Source of the DNA: Bin5 sp965218625
GTDB lineage: Bacteria > Chloroflexota > Anaerolineae > Caldilineales > Caldilineaceae
Direction of reading: 5' to 3'
Assembly: GCA_965218625.1 (NCBI GenBank)
Contig: CBDCLG010000013.1
Location: forward strand, 1-64,000
DNA length: 64,000 nt
The notes under the pieces are model-generated. The model saw only the letters and a list, made by a program, of their open reading frames with translations, was not told where the DNA came from and did no database searches. A program made the position numbers and the translations under genes. Below are positions 9,979 through 20,615 of this stretch, piece after piece; the first letter of the stretch is position 1; the number at the start of each line of letters is the position of its first letter.

Positions 9979-12900
9979 ATGCTTGAGTCTGACTTTACCC
10001 CCTCCAGTCCTCATCAACCCACGCCACATTCTCATCCCGGCCTGCCCGCAAAACAGGGGCTCTATGACCCGCGCAACGAGCACGACGCCTGCGGTGTCGG
10101 TTTCGTCGTCGACATCAAGGGCAGAAAGTCGCACTCGATCGTCGCGCAGGGCCTGCAGGTCCTCCTTAACCTGGCGCACCGCGGCGCCTGCGGCTGCGAG
10201 CCGAACACAGGCGACGGCGCCGGCGTCCTGATGCAGATGCCGGACAAGTTCATGCGCAAGGTTGCCGCGGCCGAAGGGATCGACCTGCCGCCGCTCGGCG
10301 AATACGCGGTGGGCATGATTTTTATGCCGCAGCGGGGCGACTACCGCTTCCTCTGCGAGCAGCTCTTTGAGAAGATCATCCGCTCCGAAGGGCAGACCGT
10401 CCTCGGCTGGCGCACGGTGCCAACCGCCAACACGGAGTTGGGCCACACCGCCAAACTGGGCGAGCCGGTCGTCCGCCAGGTCTTCATCGGCCGCAACCCG
10501 GACCGGCTCACGGGCGACGACGACCTCGCTTTCGACCGCAAGCTCTACGTCATCCGCAAGCAGGCCGAAAACCAGATCCGTTATTCGCAGCTGCGCGAAG
10601 GGGACGCCTTCTATATTGCCAGCCTCTCGTCGCGCACCGTTGTCTACAAGGGCATGCTGATGTCGGTCCAGGTCAAGGGCTTCTACCCCGACCTGCTCGA
10701 CGAAGACGTGGAGGCGGCGCTGGTCGTAGTCCACTCCCGTTTCAGCACCAACACCTTCCCCAGCTGGGAACGCGCCCACCCATACCGCTACATGATCCAC
10801 AACGGTGAGATCAATACGCTGCGCGGCAACGAGAACTGGATGTTCGCGCGCCAGTCCCAGTTCGAAAGCGAGCTGTTCGGCAACGACATCAAGAAGATTT
10901 TGCCCATCATCCACGATGACGGCAGCGACTCGGCCAAATTCGATGAAACGCTCGAGTTCCTCTACCTCTCGGGCCGCTCACTGCCGCATGCGATGATGAT
11001 GATGATCCCCGAGCCGTGGTCTCAGCACGAGACGATGAGCGACGCCAAAAAGGCGTTTTACGAGTACCACAGCACGATGATGGAGCCGTGGGACGGACCC
11101 GCCTCCATCGTCTTCACCGACGGCGCCGTCGTCGGCGCGGTGCTGGACCGCAACGGGCTGCGCCCCTCCCGCTACTGCGTTACCAAGGACGGCATGGTCG
11201 TGATGGCGTCGGAGGTCGGCGTCCTGCCGATGGAACCCGAACGAGTCCTGTTGAAGTCGCGCCTCGAGCCGGGCCGGATGTTCCTCGTCGACACGAACGA
11301 GGGCCGCATCATCTCCGATAAGGAGTTGAAGGAGACGATGGCCAGCGCGCATCCCTACCGGGACTGGCTCGACCAGCACATGGTCAGCCTCGATGAGATT
11401 CCCCAGCCCGAGGCGGAGGTGCCCGGCGTCGATCACAGTTCATTGATCGAGCGCCAGCAGATCTTCGGCTACACGTTCGAGCAGCTGCGCATCTTGCTGG
11501 CGCCGATGGCGACCGACGGCGTCGAGGCGCTCGGCGCGATGGGCAACGACACGCCGGCCGCGGCCCTGTCGAACCATTCGCAACTCCTCTACAACTATTT
11601 CAAACAGCTCTTTGCCCAGGTCACCAACCCGCCCATCGACGCCATCCGCGAGGAGTTGATCACCGCCACCGAGGTGATGCTGGGCACCGAGTTGAATCTG
11701 CTTGAGACAAAGCCGGAAAACTGCCGCCTGCTCAAGTTGAGCAGTCCCATCATTACCAACAGCGAGCTGGCCAAGATACGCCACATCGAAGAGAGCGGCG
11801 CCGTTGGATTCCGCGCAAAGACGCTGCCAATTCTCTTCGACATAAACGGCGGACCCGATGCCCTGGAACAGGCGCTCGAGGACCTCTTCCAGGCTGCGAC
11901 CGGGGCGATAGAAGACGGTGTCAATATCCTGATACTCTCCGACCGCGGCGTCGAGCCCGGCATCGCGCCGATTCCCGCGCTGCTGGCGAATTCGGGCCTG
12001 CACCACTACCTGATTCGCAATGAGACCCGCACCCAAACCGCGATCATCGTCGAAACCGGCGAGCCGCGCGAAGTCCATCACCTCGCTCTGTTGATCGGTT
12101 TCGGCGCCACCGCCGTCAACCCCTACCTGGCGATGGAAACGCTCGACCAGATGATCCAGCGGCGCTTGCTCGTCGACATCGACCACGACACGGCCGTTTA
12201 CAACTACGTCAAAGCGGCGTTGAAAGGGGTCGTCAAAGTCCTGTCGAAGATGGGCATTTCGACGATCCAGAGCTACTGCGGCGCGCAGATTTTCGAAGCG
12301 CTTGGGCTGAGCCAGCGGCTGATTGACAAATATTTCACGTGGACCGCAAGCCGTGTAGAGGGAATAGATCTGCCCGAGATCTACGCTGAAATCAAAATGC
12401 GGCACGATCGCGCTTATCCGGTGCGTGTCTATTCGCAGCCGCATGACAACGGCCATGGCGCCGAACCGGCGCAGCCGGCAGTCAACGGCAACGGCAGCAG
12501 CGGCGGGCAGCTCCTCTCGCCCGGCGGCGATTACCAGTGGCGCAGCGACGGCGAGCTGCACCTGTTCAACCCGCGCACAATTCATCTGCTCCAGCAGGCG
12601 ACCCGCACCAACGACTACGCCTCCTTCAAGGCCTATACGAAGGACATCGACGAAATGAACAAGGAGTGGTGCAACCTGCGCGGACTCCTTGAGTTCGACT
12701 TCGACGGCAAGCCGGGCATCCCGATTGAAGAGGTCGAACCGGTCGAGTCGATCTGCAAGCGCTTCAAGAGCGGCGCGATGTCCTACGGCTCGATCAGCAA
12801 AGAGGCGCACGAGACGCTGGCAATCGCCATGAACCGAATCGGCGGGCGCAGCAACACCGGCGAAGGCGGCGAAGACCCGGCCCGCTATACGCTGGAGCCG

Positions 12901-14793
12901 AACGGTGACTCGAAGAACAGCGCCATCAAACAGGTTGCCTCGGCCCGCTTCGGCGTCACCAGCAACTACCTGGTCAACGCCCGGGAGCTGCAGATCAAGA
13001 TGGCGCAGGGCGCGAAGCCGGGCGAAGGCGGACAGCTGCCCGGCAAGAAGGTCTACCCGTGGATCGCGGAGGTGCGGCACTCGACGCCGGGTGTCGGCCT
13101 GATTTCGCCGCCGCCGCACCACGACATCTACTCGATCGAAGACCTGGCCGAGCTGATCCACGACCTGAAGAACGCCAACCATCACGCCCGTATTAACGTA
13201 AAATTGGTATCGGAAATGGGCGTGGGCACCGTCGCGGCCGGGGTCGCCAAGGGCCATGCCGACGTGATCCTGATCAGTGGCCATGACGGCGGCACCGGCG
13301 CGTCACCGCAGACGAGCATCAAACATGCCGGCTTGCCGTGGGAGTTGGGCGTGGCCGAGACGCACCAGACACTCGTCATCAACAACCTGCGCAGCCGCGT
13401 TGTCGTCGAGACCGACGGCCAGCTCAAGACCGGCCGCGACCTCGCAGTGGCGGCGCTCCTCGGTGCCGAGGAGTTCGGTTTCGCCACCAGCCCGCTTGTC
13501 GCACTCGGCTGCATCATGATGCGCGTCTGCCACCTGGACACCTGCCCGGTCGGGGTCGCCACCCAGAATCCCGAGCTGCGCGAGAAATTCACCGGCGACC
13601 CGGAGCACGTAGTCAATTTCATGCTCTTCGTCGCCCAGGAGCTGCGCGAGTACATGGCGAGACTCGGGTTCCGCACCGTGAACGAGATGATCGGGCGCAC
13701 CGACCGCCTGCGCGCCCGCAATGCCATCGAGCACTGGAAAGCGCAGGGCATCGACCTGACGGCCATTCTGCACCGGCCCGACGTGCCCGACGACTGGGGA
13801 CGCTACTGTCAGATCGATCAGGACCATGGCCTCGAACTGGCGTTGGACAACACAACGCTGCTCGAGCTCTGCAGTCCGGCCCTCGAAAACAACGTCGAAG
13901 ACGTGCGGCGCGCGCACGAGGAGCCGCACAACGAAGAAGCCGCCGCCGCGCTGCAGAAGGTGCGGGCGACACTGCCCATAAGCAACACCAACCGCGTCGT
14001 TGGCACCATTACCGGCAGCGAAATCACCCGCCGCTTCGGCCCCGACGGGCTGCTCGAGGACACGATCCAGCTGCATTTCCAGGGCGCGGCCGGCCAGAGC
14101 TTCGGCGCCTTCATCCCCAGAGGCCTGACGCTCGAACTGGAAGGAGACGGCAACGACTACTTCGGCAAAGGGCTTTCCGGCGGCAAGATCATCGCCTACC
14201 CGCCCTACGGCTCCACATTCAAGGCCGAGGAAAACATCATCATCGGCAATGTCGCCTTTTACGGCGCCACCAGCGGCGAGGCCTACGTCCGGGGCATGGC
14301 AGGCGAACGCTTCTGCGTGCGCAATTCCGGCATGCAGGCGGTCATCGAGGGCGTCGGCGACCACGGTTGCGAGTACATGACCGGCGGGCGCGTCGTCGTG
14401 CTGGGCCGCACCGGGCGCAACTTCGCCGCAGGCATGTCCGGCGGCATCGCCTACGTGCTCGACGAGAAGCCGGTGGACGGGGTCCCCTTCGACAAACGCG
14501 TCAACCTGGAAATGGTCGAGCTCGGCAAACTGGAGGACCCGCAGGAAATCGAGGAAGTGCGCGCGATGGTCCAGCGCCACTACGCCTATACCAATTCGGA
14601 GGTCGCCGGAAGGGTCCTGGCGGAGTGGGACGAATACGTGTCCAGATTTGTCAGAGTCATGCCGAAGGATTACAAGCGGATGCAGCAATGCCTGGCTGAA
14701 GTCGAAGCCACCGGTCTCAAGGGCGCGGAGGCGATGATGGCCGCCTTCGAGCGCAACAGCCAGGACCTTGCGGCGCGGGTAAGCGGAAACTGA
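9979..14793 (+). CDS. gltB: Glutamate synthase large subunit
   Basis: GltB makes two glutamates from glutamine and 2-oxoglutarate, with electrons passed from GltD. The protein is 1604 aa, a little longer than usual. The glutaminase (Ntn) domain begins after a propeptide of about 37 residues, with Cys38 in EHDACGVGF as the expected nucleophile. A central domain and an FMN-binding synthase domain follow (GGRSNTGEGGEDPARY, then KPGEGGQLPGKKV). The 3Fe-4S cysteines are C1178, C1184 and C1189. The GXGXG beta-helix closes the protein. ATG 9979 is preceded by GAGGAG. A Gly/Ser/Asn-rich linker lies near residue 830. The 230 bases upstream (9748-9978) show no gene. It pairs with gltD 77 nt downstream. 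Confidence 0.97.
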   Translation: MLESDFTPSSPHQPTPHSHPGLPAKQGLYDPRNEHDACGVGFVVDIKGRKSHSIVAQGLQVLLNLAHRGACGCEPNTGDGAGVLMQMPDKFMRKVAAAEGIDLPPLGEYAVGMIFMPQRGDYRFLCEQLFEKIIRSEGQTVLGWRTVPTANTELGHTAKLGEPVVRQVFIGRNPDRLTGDDDLAFDRKLYVIRKQAENQIRYSQLREGDAFYIASLSSRTVVYKGMLMSVQVKGFYPDLLDEDVEAALVVVHSRFSTNTFPSWERAHPYRYMIHNGEINTLRGNENWMFARQSQFESELFGNDIKKILPIIHDDGSDSAKFDETLEFLYLSGRSLPHAMMMMIPEPWSQHETMSDAKKAFYEYHSTMMEPWDGPASIVFTDGAVVGAVLDRNGLRPSRYCVTKDGMVVMASEVGVLPMEPERVLLKSRLEPGRMFLVDTNEGRIISDKELKETMASAHPYRDWLDQHMVSLDEIPQPEAEVPGVDHSSLIERQQIFGYTFEQLRILLAPMATDGVEALGAMGNDTPAAALSNHSQLLYNYFKQLFAQVTNPPIDAIREELITATEVMLGTELNLLETKPENCRLLKLSSPIITNSELAKIRHIEESGAVGFRAKTLPILFDINGGPDALEQALEDLFQAATGAIEDGVNILILSDRGVEPGIAPIPALLANSGLHHYLIRNETRTQTAIIVETGEPREVHHLALLIGFGATAVNPYLAMETLDQMIQRRLLVDIDHDTAVYNYVKAALKGVVKVLSKMGISTIQSYCGAQIFEALGLSQRLIDKYFTWTASRVEGIDLPEIYAEIKMRHDRAYPVRVYSQPHDNGHGAEPAQPAVNGNGSSGGQLLSPGGDYQWRSDGELHLFNPRTIHLLQQATRTNDYASFKAYTKDIDEMNKEWCNLRGLLEFDFDGKPGIPIEEVEPVESICKRFKSGAMSYGSISKEAHETLAIAMNRIGGRSNTGEGGEDPARYTLEPNGDSKNSAIKQVASARFGVTSNYLVNARELQIKMAQGAKPGEGGQLPGKKVYPWIAEVRHSTPGVGLISPPPHHDIYSIEDLAELIHDLKNANHHARINVKLVSEMGVGTVAAGVAKGHADVILISGHDGGTGASPQTSIKHAGLPWELGVAETHQTLVINNLRSRVVVETDGQLKTGRDLAVAALLGAEEFGFATSPLVALGCIMMRVCHLDTCPVGVATQNPELREKFTGDPEHVVNFMLFVAQELREYMARLGFRTVNEMIGRTDRLRARNAIEHWKAQGIDLTAILHRPDVPDDWGRYCQIDQDHGLELALDNTTLLELCSPALENNVEDVRRAHEEPHNEEAAAALQKVRATLPISNTNRVVGTITGSEITRRFGPDGLLEDTIQLHFQGAAGQSFGAFIPRGLTLELEGDGNDYFGKGLSGGKIIAYPPYGSTFKAEENIIIGNVAFYGATSGEAYVRGMAGERFCVRNSGMQAVIEGVGDHGCEYMTGGRVVVLGRTGRNFAAGMSGGIAYVLDEKPVDGVPFDKRVNLEMVELGKLEDPQEIEEVRAMVQRHYAYTNSEVAGRVLAEWDEYVSRFVRVMPKDYKRMQQCLAEVEATGLKGAEAMMAAFERNSQDLAARVSGN

Positions 14794-14870
14794 GTATTGC
14801 CTAACAGGCGCGGCAAGAACACGCGTGGGGATTCGACGCGCAAACGCAATGCCCAGCCAGGAGACGAGTG

Positions 14871-16370
14871 ATGGGTAAACCGACCGGCTTTCTTGAATTC
14901 GAGCGGCAAACCTTCCCCGAGCGCCCGCCCCTCGAACGAATTCAGGATTGGGATGAGTTTCATCTTCATCTCACGATTCAGGACCTGCAGCAGCAGGGGG
15001 CTCGCTGCATGGACTGCGGCATTCCCTTTTGCCATACGGGGACGATGCCAGAGGGCGGCTGTCCGATCAACAATCTCATTCCCGAGTGGAATGACCTGGT
15101 CTACCAGGACCGCTGGCGCGAGGCGTTGGACCGGCTTCACGCCACCAATAATTTTCCCGAGTTCACGGGACGCGTCTGTCCTGCGCCTTGCGAAGGTTCC
15201 TGCACCTTGGGACTGATCGAGCCGCCTGTAACGATCAAGAGCATCGAATGCGCCATCATCGACCGCGGCTACGAGGAGGGCTGGGTTGTTCCGCAGCCGC
15301 CGGCCGTTCGCACCGGGAAACGGGTCGCCGTGGTCGGTTCGGGGCCGGCGGGGCTTGCCTGCGCCGCGCAGCTCAACTCGGCGGGTCATACCGTCACCGT
15401 TTACGAGCGGGCGGACCGCATCGGCGGCCTCCTGATGTATGGAATCCCCAACATGAAGCTGGAGAAGGAGCGGGTCGAACGGCGCGTAGACTTGATGCGC
15501 GAGGAAGGCGTTACCTTCATCACCAACTGCGAAGTGGGCAAGGACATTCGAGCCGACACGCTCAAGGAGGGAAACGACGCGGTCGTCCTGTGCGGGGGTG
15601 CGACCAACCCAAACGACCTGCCGATCGAAGGGCGGGAGCTGGACGGCGTACACTTTGCCATGGAGTTCCTGCACGGCAACACCAAGCAGCTCCTGGATGG
15701 CAAGTACGGCCCCGTGCCGGGCGAAGGCTTCAGCTATCCCTTCATCTCTGCCGAAGGCAAAGATGTTATCGTCATCGGCGGCGGCGACACCGGCAATGAC
15801 TGCCTGGGAACGTCGATGCGACACGGCTGCAACAGCGTCAACATGTTTGAGATCATGCCCAAGCCGCCGCCCGACCGTGCACCGAACAACCCCTGGCCGG
15901 AGTGGCCCAACATTTTCCGCGTCGACTACGGCCATGCCGAGGCCGCCGATCGCTTCGGCGCCGACCCCCGCACCTTCCTGATCAGCACCAAGCGGTTCGT
16001 TGGCGACGAGAACGGGCGGCTGAAGGAGCTGCACACCGTATTGATTGAGTGGCTGCCGAGCCAAAATGGCGCCCGCCCGGAGTTGCGCGAGGTCCCGGGG
16101 ACCGAAAAGGTATGGCCCTGCCAACTGGTGCTGCTGGCGATGGGATTCCGCGGTCCGGAGAACCCTGTATTGGACCAGTTGGGCGTGGACCGCGATGCAC
16201 GCTCGAATGCCCAGGCCGAATACGGCAACTACGCAACGAATGTGCCGGGCGTCTTCGCGGCTGGGGACATGCGTCGAGGCCAGAGCCTCGTCGTGTGGGC
16301 AATCGACGAGGGACGCGGCGCGGCGCGCGAGTGCGACCGCTACCTGATGGGCGAGACTAGTCTGCCGTAA
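14871..16370 (+). CDS. gltD: Glutamate synthase small subunit
   Basis: GltD is the FAD-dependent NADPH-oxidising subunit that feeds electrons to GltB through Fe-S clusters. At 499 aa it has the normal length. The N-terminal cysteine-rich region has C46 and C49, then C54 and C64, and later RVCPAPCEGSC. The FAD-binding motif is VVGSGPAGLACAAQ (about residue 155) and the NADPH-binding motif is VIGGGDTGNDC (about 301). The C-terminal FAD motif ends with VFAAGDMRRGQSLVVWAI. ATG 14871 is chosen over the adjacent GTG 14868 because AGGAG at 14859-14863 is then 7 nt away. It lies between gltB and leuC and is probably co-transcribed with both. Confidence 0.96.
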   Translation: MGKPTGFLEFERQTFPERPPLERIQDWDEFHLHLTIQDLQQQGARCMDCGIPFCHTGTMPEGGCPINNLIPEWNDLVYQDRWREALDRLHATNNFPEFTGRVCPAPCEGSCTLGLIEPPVTIKSIECAIIDRGYEEGWVVPQPPAVRTGKRVAVVGSGPAGLACAAQLNSAGHTVTVYERADRIGGLLMYGIPNMKLEKERVERRVDLMREEGVTFITNCEVGKDIRADTLKEGNDAVVLCGGATNPNDLPIEGRELDGVHFAMEFLHGNTKQLLDGKYGPVPGEGFSYPFISAEGKDVIVIGGGDTGNDCLGTSMRHGCNSVNMFEIMPKPPPDRAPNNPWPEWPNIFRVDYGHAEAADRFGADPRTFLISTKRFVGDENGRLKELHTVLIEWLPSQNGARPELREVPGTEKVWPCQLVLLAMGFRGPENPVLDQLGVDRDARSNAQAEYGNYATNVPGVFAAGDMRRGQSLVVWAIDEGRGAARECDRYLMGETSLP

Positions 16371-16417
16371 GACTCCCGGGCAACCGGCGAGCATAGGCAT
16401 TGGAGAAGGAACTGGGC

Positions 16418-17820
<1,403 letters not shown>

Positions 17821-17821
<1 letters not shown>

Positions 17822-18423
17822 TGCAGGCCTTTACCCAGCTGACAACGACGGCTCTGCCCCTACGGACGGAAAACGTCGATACAGACCAGATCATTCCAGC
17901 GCGCTACCTGACGGCAACCACGCAGGCCGGCATGGGCGACGGCCTCTTCTCCTGGTGGCGCTACAATCGCGACGGCAGCCCAAACCCCGACTTCGTCCTC
18001 AATCAGCCCCAATTCACGGGCGCTGAACTGCTGGTGGCAGGCCGCAATTTCGGCATCGGCTCAAGCCGCGAACATGCCGTCTGGGCGCTGACCCAGAACG
18101 GCTTCCGCGCCGTAATTTCATCCGCATTCGCCGATATCTTCTACAACAACAGCCTCAAAAACGGTCTGCTTCCGATACGTTTGGACGAAGAGAGCGTGGC
18201 CCACCTCCTCGACCTGGTCGAAGAGCTCCCGCAGACGACCGTCTCCATCGACCTGGCAGCCCAGACGGTCACGCTGCCGGACGTGAGCGCAGCCGAAAAC
18301 AGCTGGACCTTTGATATCGACCCGTTCCGCAAGCAGTGCATGCTGCGCGGCCTCGACGATCTCGGCTACCTGTTGGATAAGGAGGAGCAGATCAGCGCAT
18401 TCGAGGCCGCGGCGTCATTTTGA
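17821..18423 (+). CDS. leuD: 3-isopropylmalate dehydratase small subunit
   Basis: LeuD is the swivel-domain subunit that completes the isopropylmalate isomerase active site. It has 200 residues, normal for the family. The N-terminal ENVDTDQIIPARYL and the GRNFGIGSSREHAVWAL loop are diagnostic, and FADIFYNNSLKNGLLPI is also typical. ATG 17821 overlaps the leuC stop (TGATG), so translation is coupled. The 79 bases that follow hold only the ribosome-binding region of the next gene. Confidence 0.97.
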
Positions 18424-18502
18424 CACCTGTGCGTTCCTGGTTGCCTATTGCAGAAAAGCATGAGCCTGTACAAATGACTGAAGACCGGGAACCAGGAAGA
18501 GG

Positions 18503-19309
18503 TTGAGTCAAGTGGCGGCAGGTGCGGTATCGGCGCAGTCGACGAGTTCGGTGTGGAAGGACCCCGAGCTGGTCAAAAGCTACCTGCTTCGGACGCGCAA
18601 AGGGCTGCCCCTGGCCCGGATTCAGCTGGACGTCATGATGCGGGTGATCGCCGGGGCCAAGAGTGCCTCCGGGCAGGGCGAACAGCCCGTTCGCAACTTT
18701 CTCGACCTGGGCTGCGGCGATGGCATCCTGGCGGCCACGATCCTGGACAAGTACCCGCACGCCAAAGGGACCCTGGTCGACTTCTCGATGCCGATGGTCC
18801 AGGCCGCGGTCCGCAACCTGCAGGCTTACAGCAAGTCCCTACACGTCACATCGGTCGACTACTCCGACCCCGCCTGGTTCGACATAGTATTTACCCACGC
18901 CCCTTTTGACGCCGTTGTCTCCGGTTACTCGCTCCACCATCAGCCCGACCCGGTCAAAAGCCAGCTCTATCTGGATATCTTCGACCTGTTGGAACCGGGC
19001 GGTGTCTTCGTGAACATCGAACACGTCTCGTCGGCCACGCCTCACATCGGGGCGCTCTACGACGACTACTTCATCGACAGTCTGTGGGCAAGTCAGCTAA
19101 CCGACAGCAGCGCCCAGACCCGAGACCAGGTGGCGGCAGACTACCGCAACCGGGATGACAAAGAGTCGAATAAACTGGCGCCGGTGGAGCTGCAGTGCGA
19201 CTGGCTGCGCCGTATCGGCTTTGAGGATGTAGACTGCTATTTCAAGATCTTCGAGCTGGCCGTTTTCGGCGGAAGGCGACCCCAGCCGAGCTACGAAGAG
19301 GAAGATTGA
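18503..19309 (+). CDS. Class I SAM-dependent methyltransferase
   Basis: A 268-residue Rossmann methyltransferase with motif I FLDLGCGDGILAATIL, an acidic strand-2 end (GTLVDFSMPMV), motif DAVVSGYSLHH and post-I motif LLEPGGVFVNIEHV. The substrate is not evident. The C-terminal half (DDYFIDSLWASQL and the Arg/Asp-rich stretch) resembles small-molecule or tRNA-modifying methyltransferases but is not diagnostic. TTG 18503 is chosen because AGGAAGAGG sits directly upstream; GTG 18512 is the alternative. It lies inside the leucine operon between leuD and leuB, where no methyltransferase is needed for leucine synthesis. Confidence 0.8.
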   Translation: MSQVAAGAVSAQSTSSVWKDPELVKSYLLRTRKGLPLARIQLDVMMRVIAGAKSASGQGEQPVRNFLDLGCGDGILAATILDKYPHAKGTLVDFSMPMVQAAVRNLQAYSKSLHVTSVDYSDPAWFDIVFTHAPFDAVVSGYSLHHQPDPVKSQLYLDIFDLLEPGGVFVNIEHVSSATPHIGALYDDYFIDSLWASQLTDSSAQTRDQVAADYRNRDDKESNKLAPVELQCDWLRRIGFEDVDCYFKIFELAVFGGRRPQPSYEEED

Positions 19310-19382
19310 TCCTTCAGTTCACGCCCACGAACTCCTGCAGGGGAATGTGCGGGGGCAGGGCGTTTTCAAAGGAAAGGCACGC

Positions 19383-20471
19383 ATGGAAGCGACGATAGTC
19401 ATTCTTGACGGCGACGGCATCGGCCCCGAAGTCACGGCTGAAGCAAAAAAGATTCTGGCCGTGGTGGCCGAGAGTTTCGGGCACAGTTTCGAGTTCGACC
19501 ACCAGATGATCGGCGGCCGCCCCATCGATCAGTTCGGGACCAGCCTGCCCGACGAGACCGTTGCGGCCGCGGCCAAGGCCGAAGCCATCCTGCTCGGCGC
19601 GGTCGGCGGGCCCAAATGGGACGACCCCAGCATGCCCGACAGGCCGGAGCGCGGCGTCCTCGCCCTGCGCAAGAACCTCGACCTCTTCGCCAATCTCCGG
19701 CCGGTGAAGCTGCAGCCGCAGCTCCTTTCGGCCAGCACCATCAAGGAAGAGACGTTGGAGGGAGTGGACCTGCTCGTCGTGCGCGAACTGACCGGTGGAA
19801 TCTACTTCGGCGCGCGCAAAGAGGCCGACGACAACTTCGAGGCCTACGACACGATGGTCTACACGCGCCCGGAGATCGAGCGCGTCGTCCGCTTGGCCGC
19901 CGACTCGGCGATGGAGCGCAACAAGCGTTTGGCCAGCGTCGACAAGGCAAACGTGCTCGCCTCTTCTCGCCTGTGGCGCAGCGTGGCGACGGAAACGCTG
20001 GCCGACTATGCCGAGCTGGAAGTCGAGCATATCCTGGTTGACGCGATGGCCATGCACCTGATCCGCCGGCCGGCGGACTTCGACGTGATCGTGGCGGGCA
20101 ATCTGTTCGGGGATATCCTGACGGACGAGGCGTCGATGCTGGCCGGTTCGATGGGCATGCTGCCCTCGGCCAGCCTGGGCGACATCAGCAACCGGCACGA
20201 ACTGCCGCTGGGCCTCTACGAGCCAATCCACGGCAGCGCCCCCGACATCGCCGGGCAGGGCATCTCCAATCCGCTGGCCGCGATCCTGAGCAGCGCCATG
20301 CTCCTGCGCCACAGCCTTGGCCTGGAGGAGGAGGCCGTCGCGGTCGAAGCGGCCGTCGATTCCGTCCTCGCCGAGGGCGTGCGCACGCCAGACATTGCGC
20401 AGCAGGGCACGGAGACGACCGGCACCGAGGTGATGGGCGATCTCGTGGCGCAGGCTCTCCGGGATTCGTGA
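19383..20471 (+). CDS. leuB: 3-isopropylmalate dehydrogenase
   Basis: LeuB oxidatively decarboxylates 3-isopropylmalate with NAD+; in citramalate-pathway bacteria it also acts on beta-methylmalate. The 362-residue protein starts at ATG 19383 after AAGGAAAGG and begins MEATIVILDGDGIGPEV. Family motifs are LLGAVGGPKWD, VRELTGGIYFG, the DANVL-like KANVLASSRLW, and NLFGDILTDEASMLAGSMG. The C-terminus has GSAPDIAGQGISNPLAAILS. Together with leuA, leuC and leuD the leucine branch is complete in this window. Confidence 0.97.
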   Translation: MEATIVILDGDGIGPEVTAEAKKILAVVAESFGHSFEFDHQMIGGRPIDQFGTSLPDETVAAAAKAEAILLGAVGGPKWDDPSMPDRPERGVLALRKNLDLFANLRPVKLQPQLLSASTIKEETLEGVDLLVVRELTGGIYFGARKEADDNFEAYDTMVYTRPEIERVVRLAADSAMERNKRLASVDKANVLASSRLWRSVATETLADYAELEVEHILVDAMAMHLIRRPADFDVIVAGNLFGDILTDEASMLAGSMGMLPSASLGDISNRHELPLGLYEPIHGSAPDIAGQGISNPLAAILSSAMLLRHSLGLEEEAVAVEAAVDSVLAEGVRTPDIAQQGTETTGTEVMGDLVAQALRDS

Positions 20472-20615
20472 AGCCCCTTCAGGTCGGAGAAGCTTCCTCC
20501 GGCAACTCTGCCCGTAGCGACCTCTTAGCGTAAGTTGAGCCGCCATTGGAATCCGGGAAGCGGCCGGGCGTACCATTTTGCATGTGAGCGGTGCACCGAG
20601 TGGGATGGTGGAAAC

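Noticed and set aside
11440..13284. 614-codon open frame on the minus strand across gltB
   Set aside because: It is antisense to the gltB synthase domain, whose motifs are certain. Long antisense frames are common in GC-rich genes with strong codon bias.
20535..20615. Earlier TTG start for ppc
   Set aside because: It would add 27 residues unlike the family N-terminus; GTG 20616 fits better.
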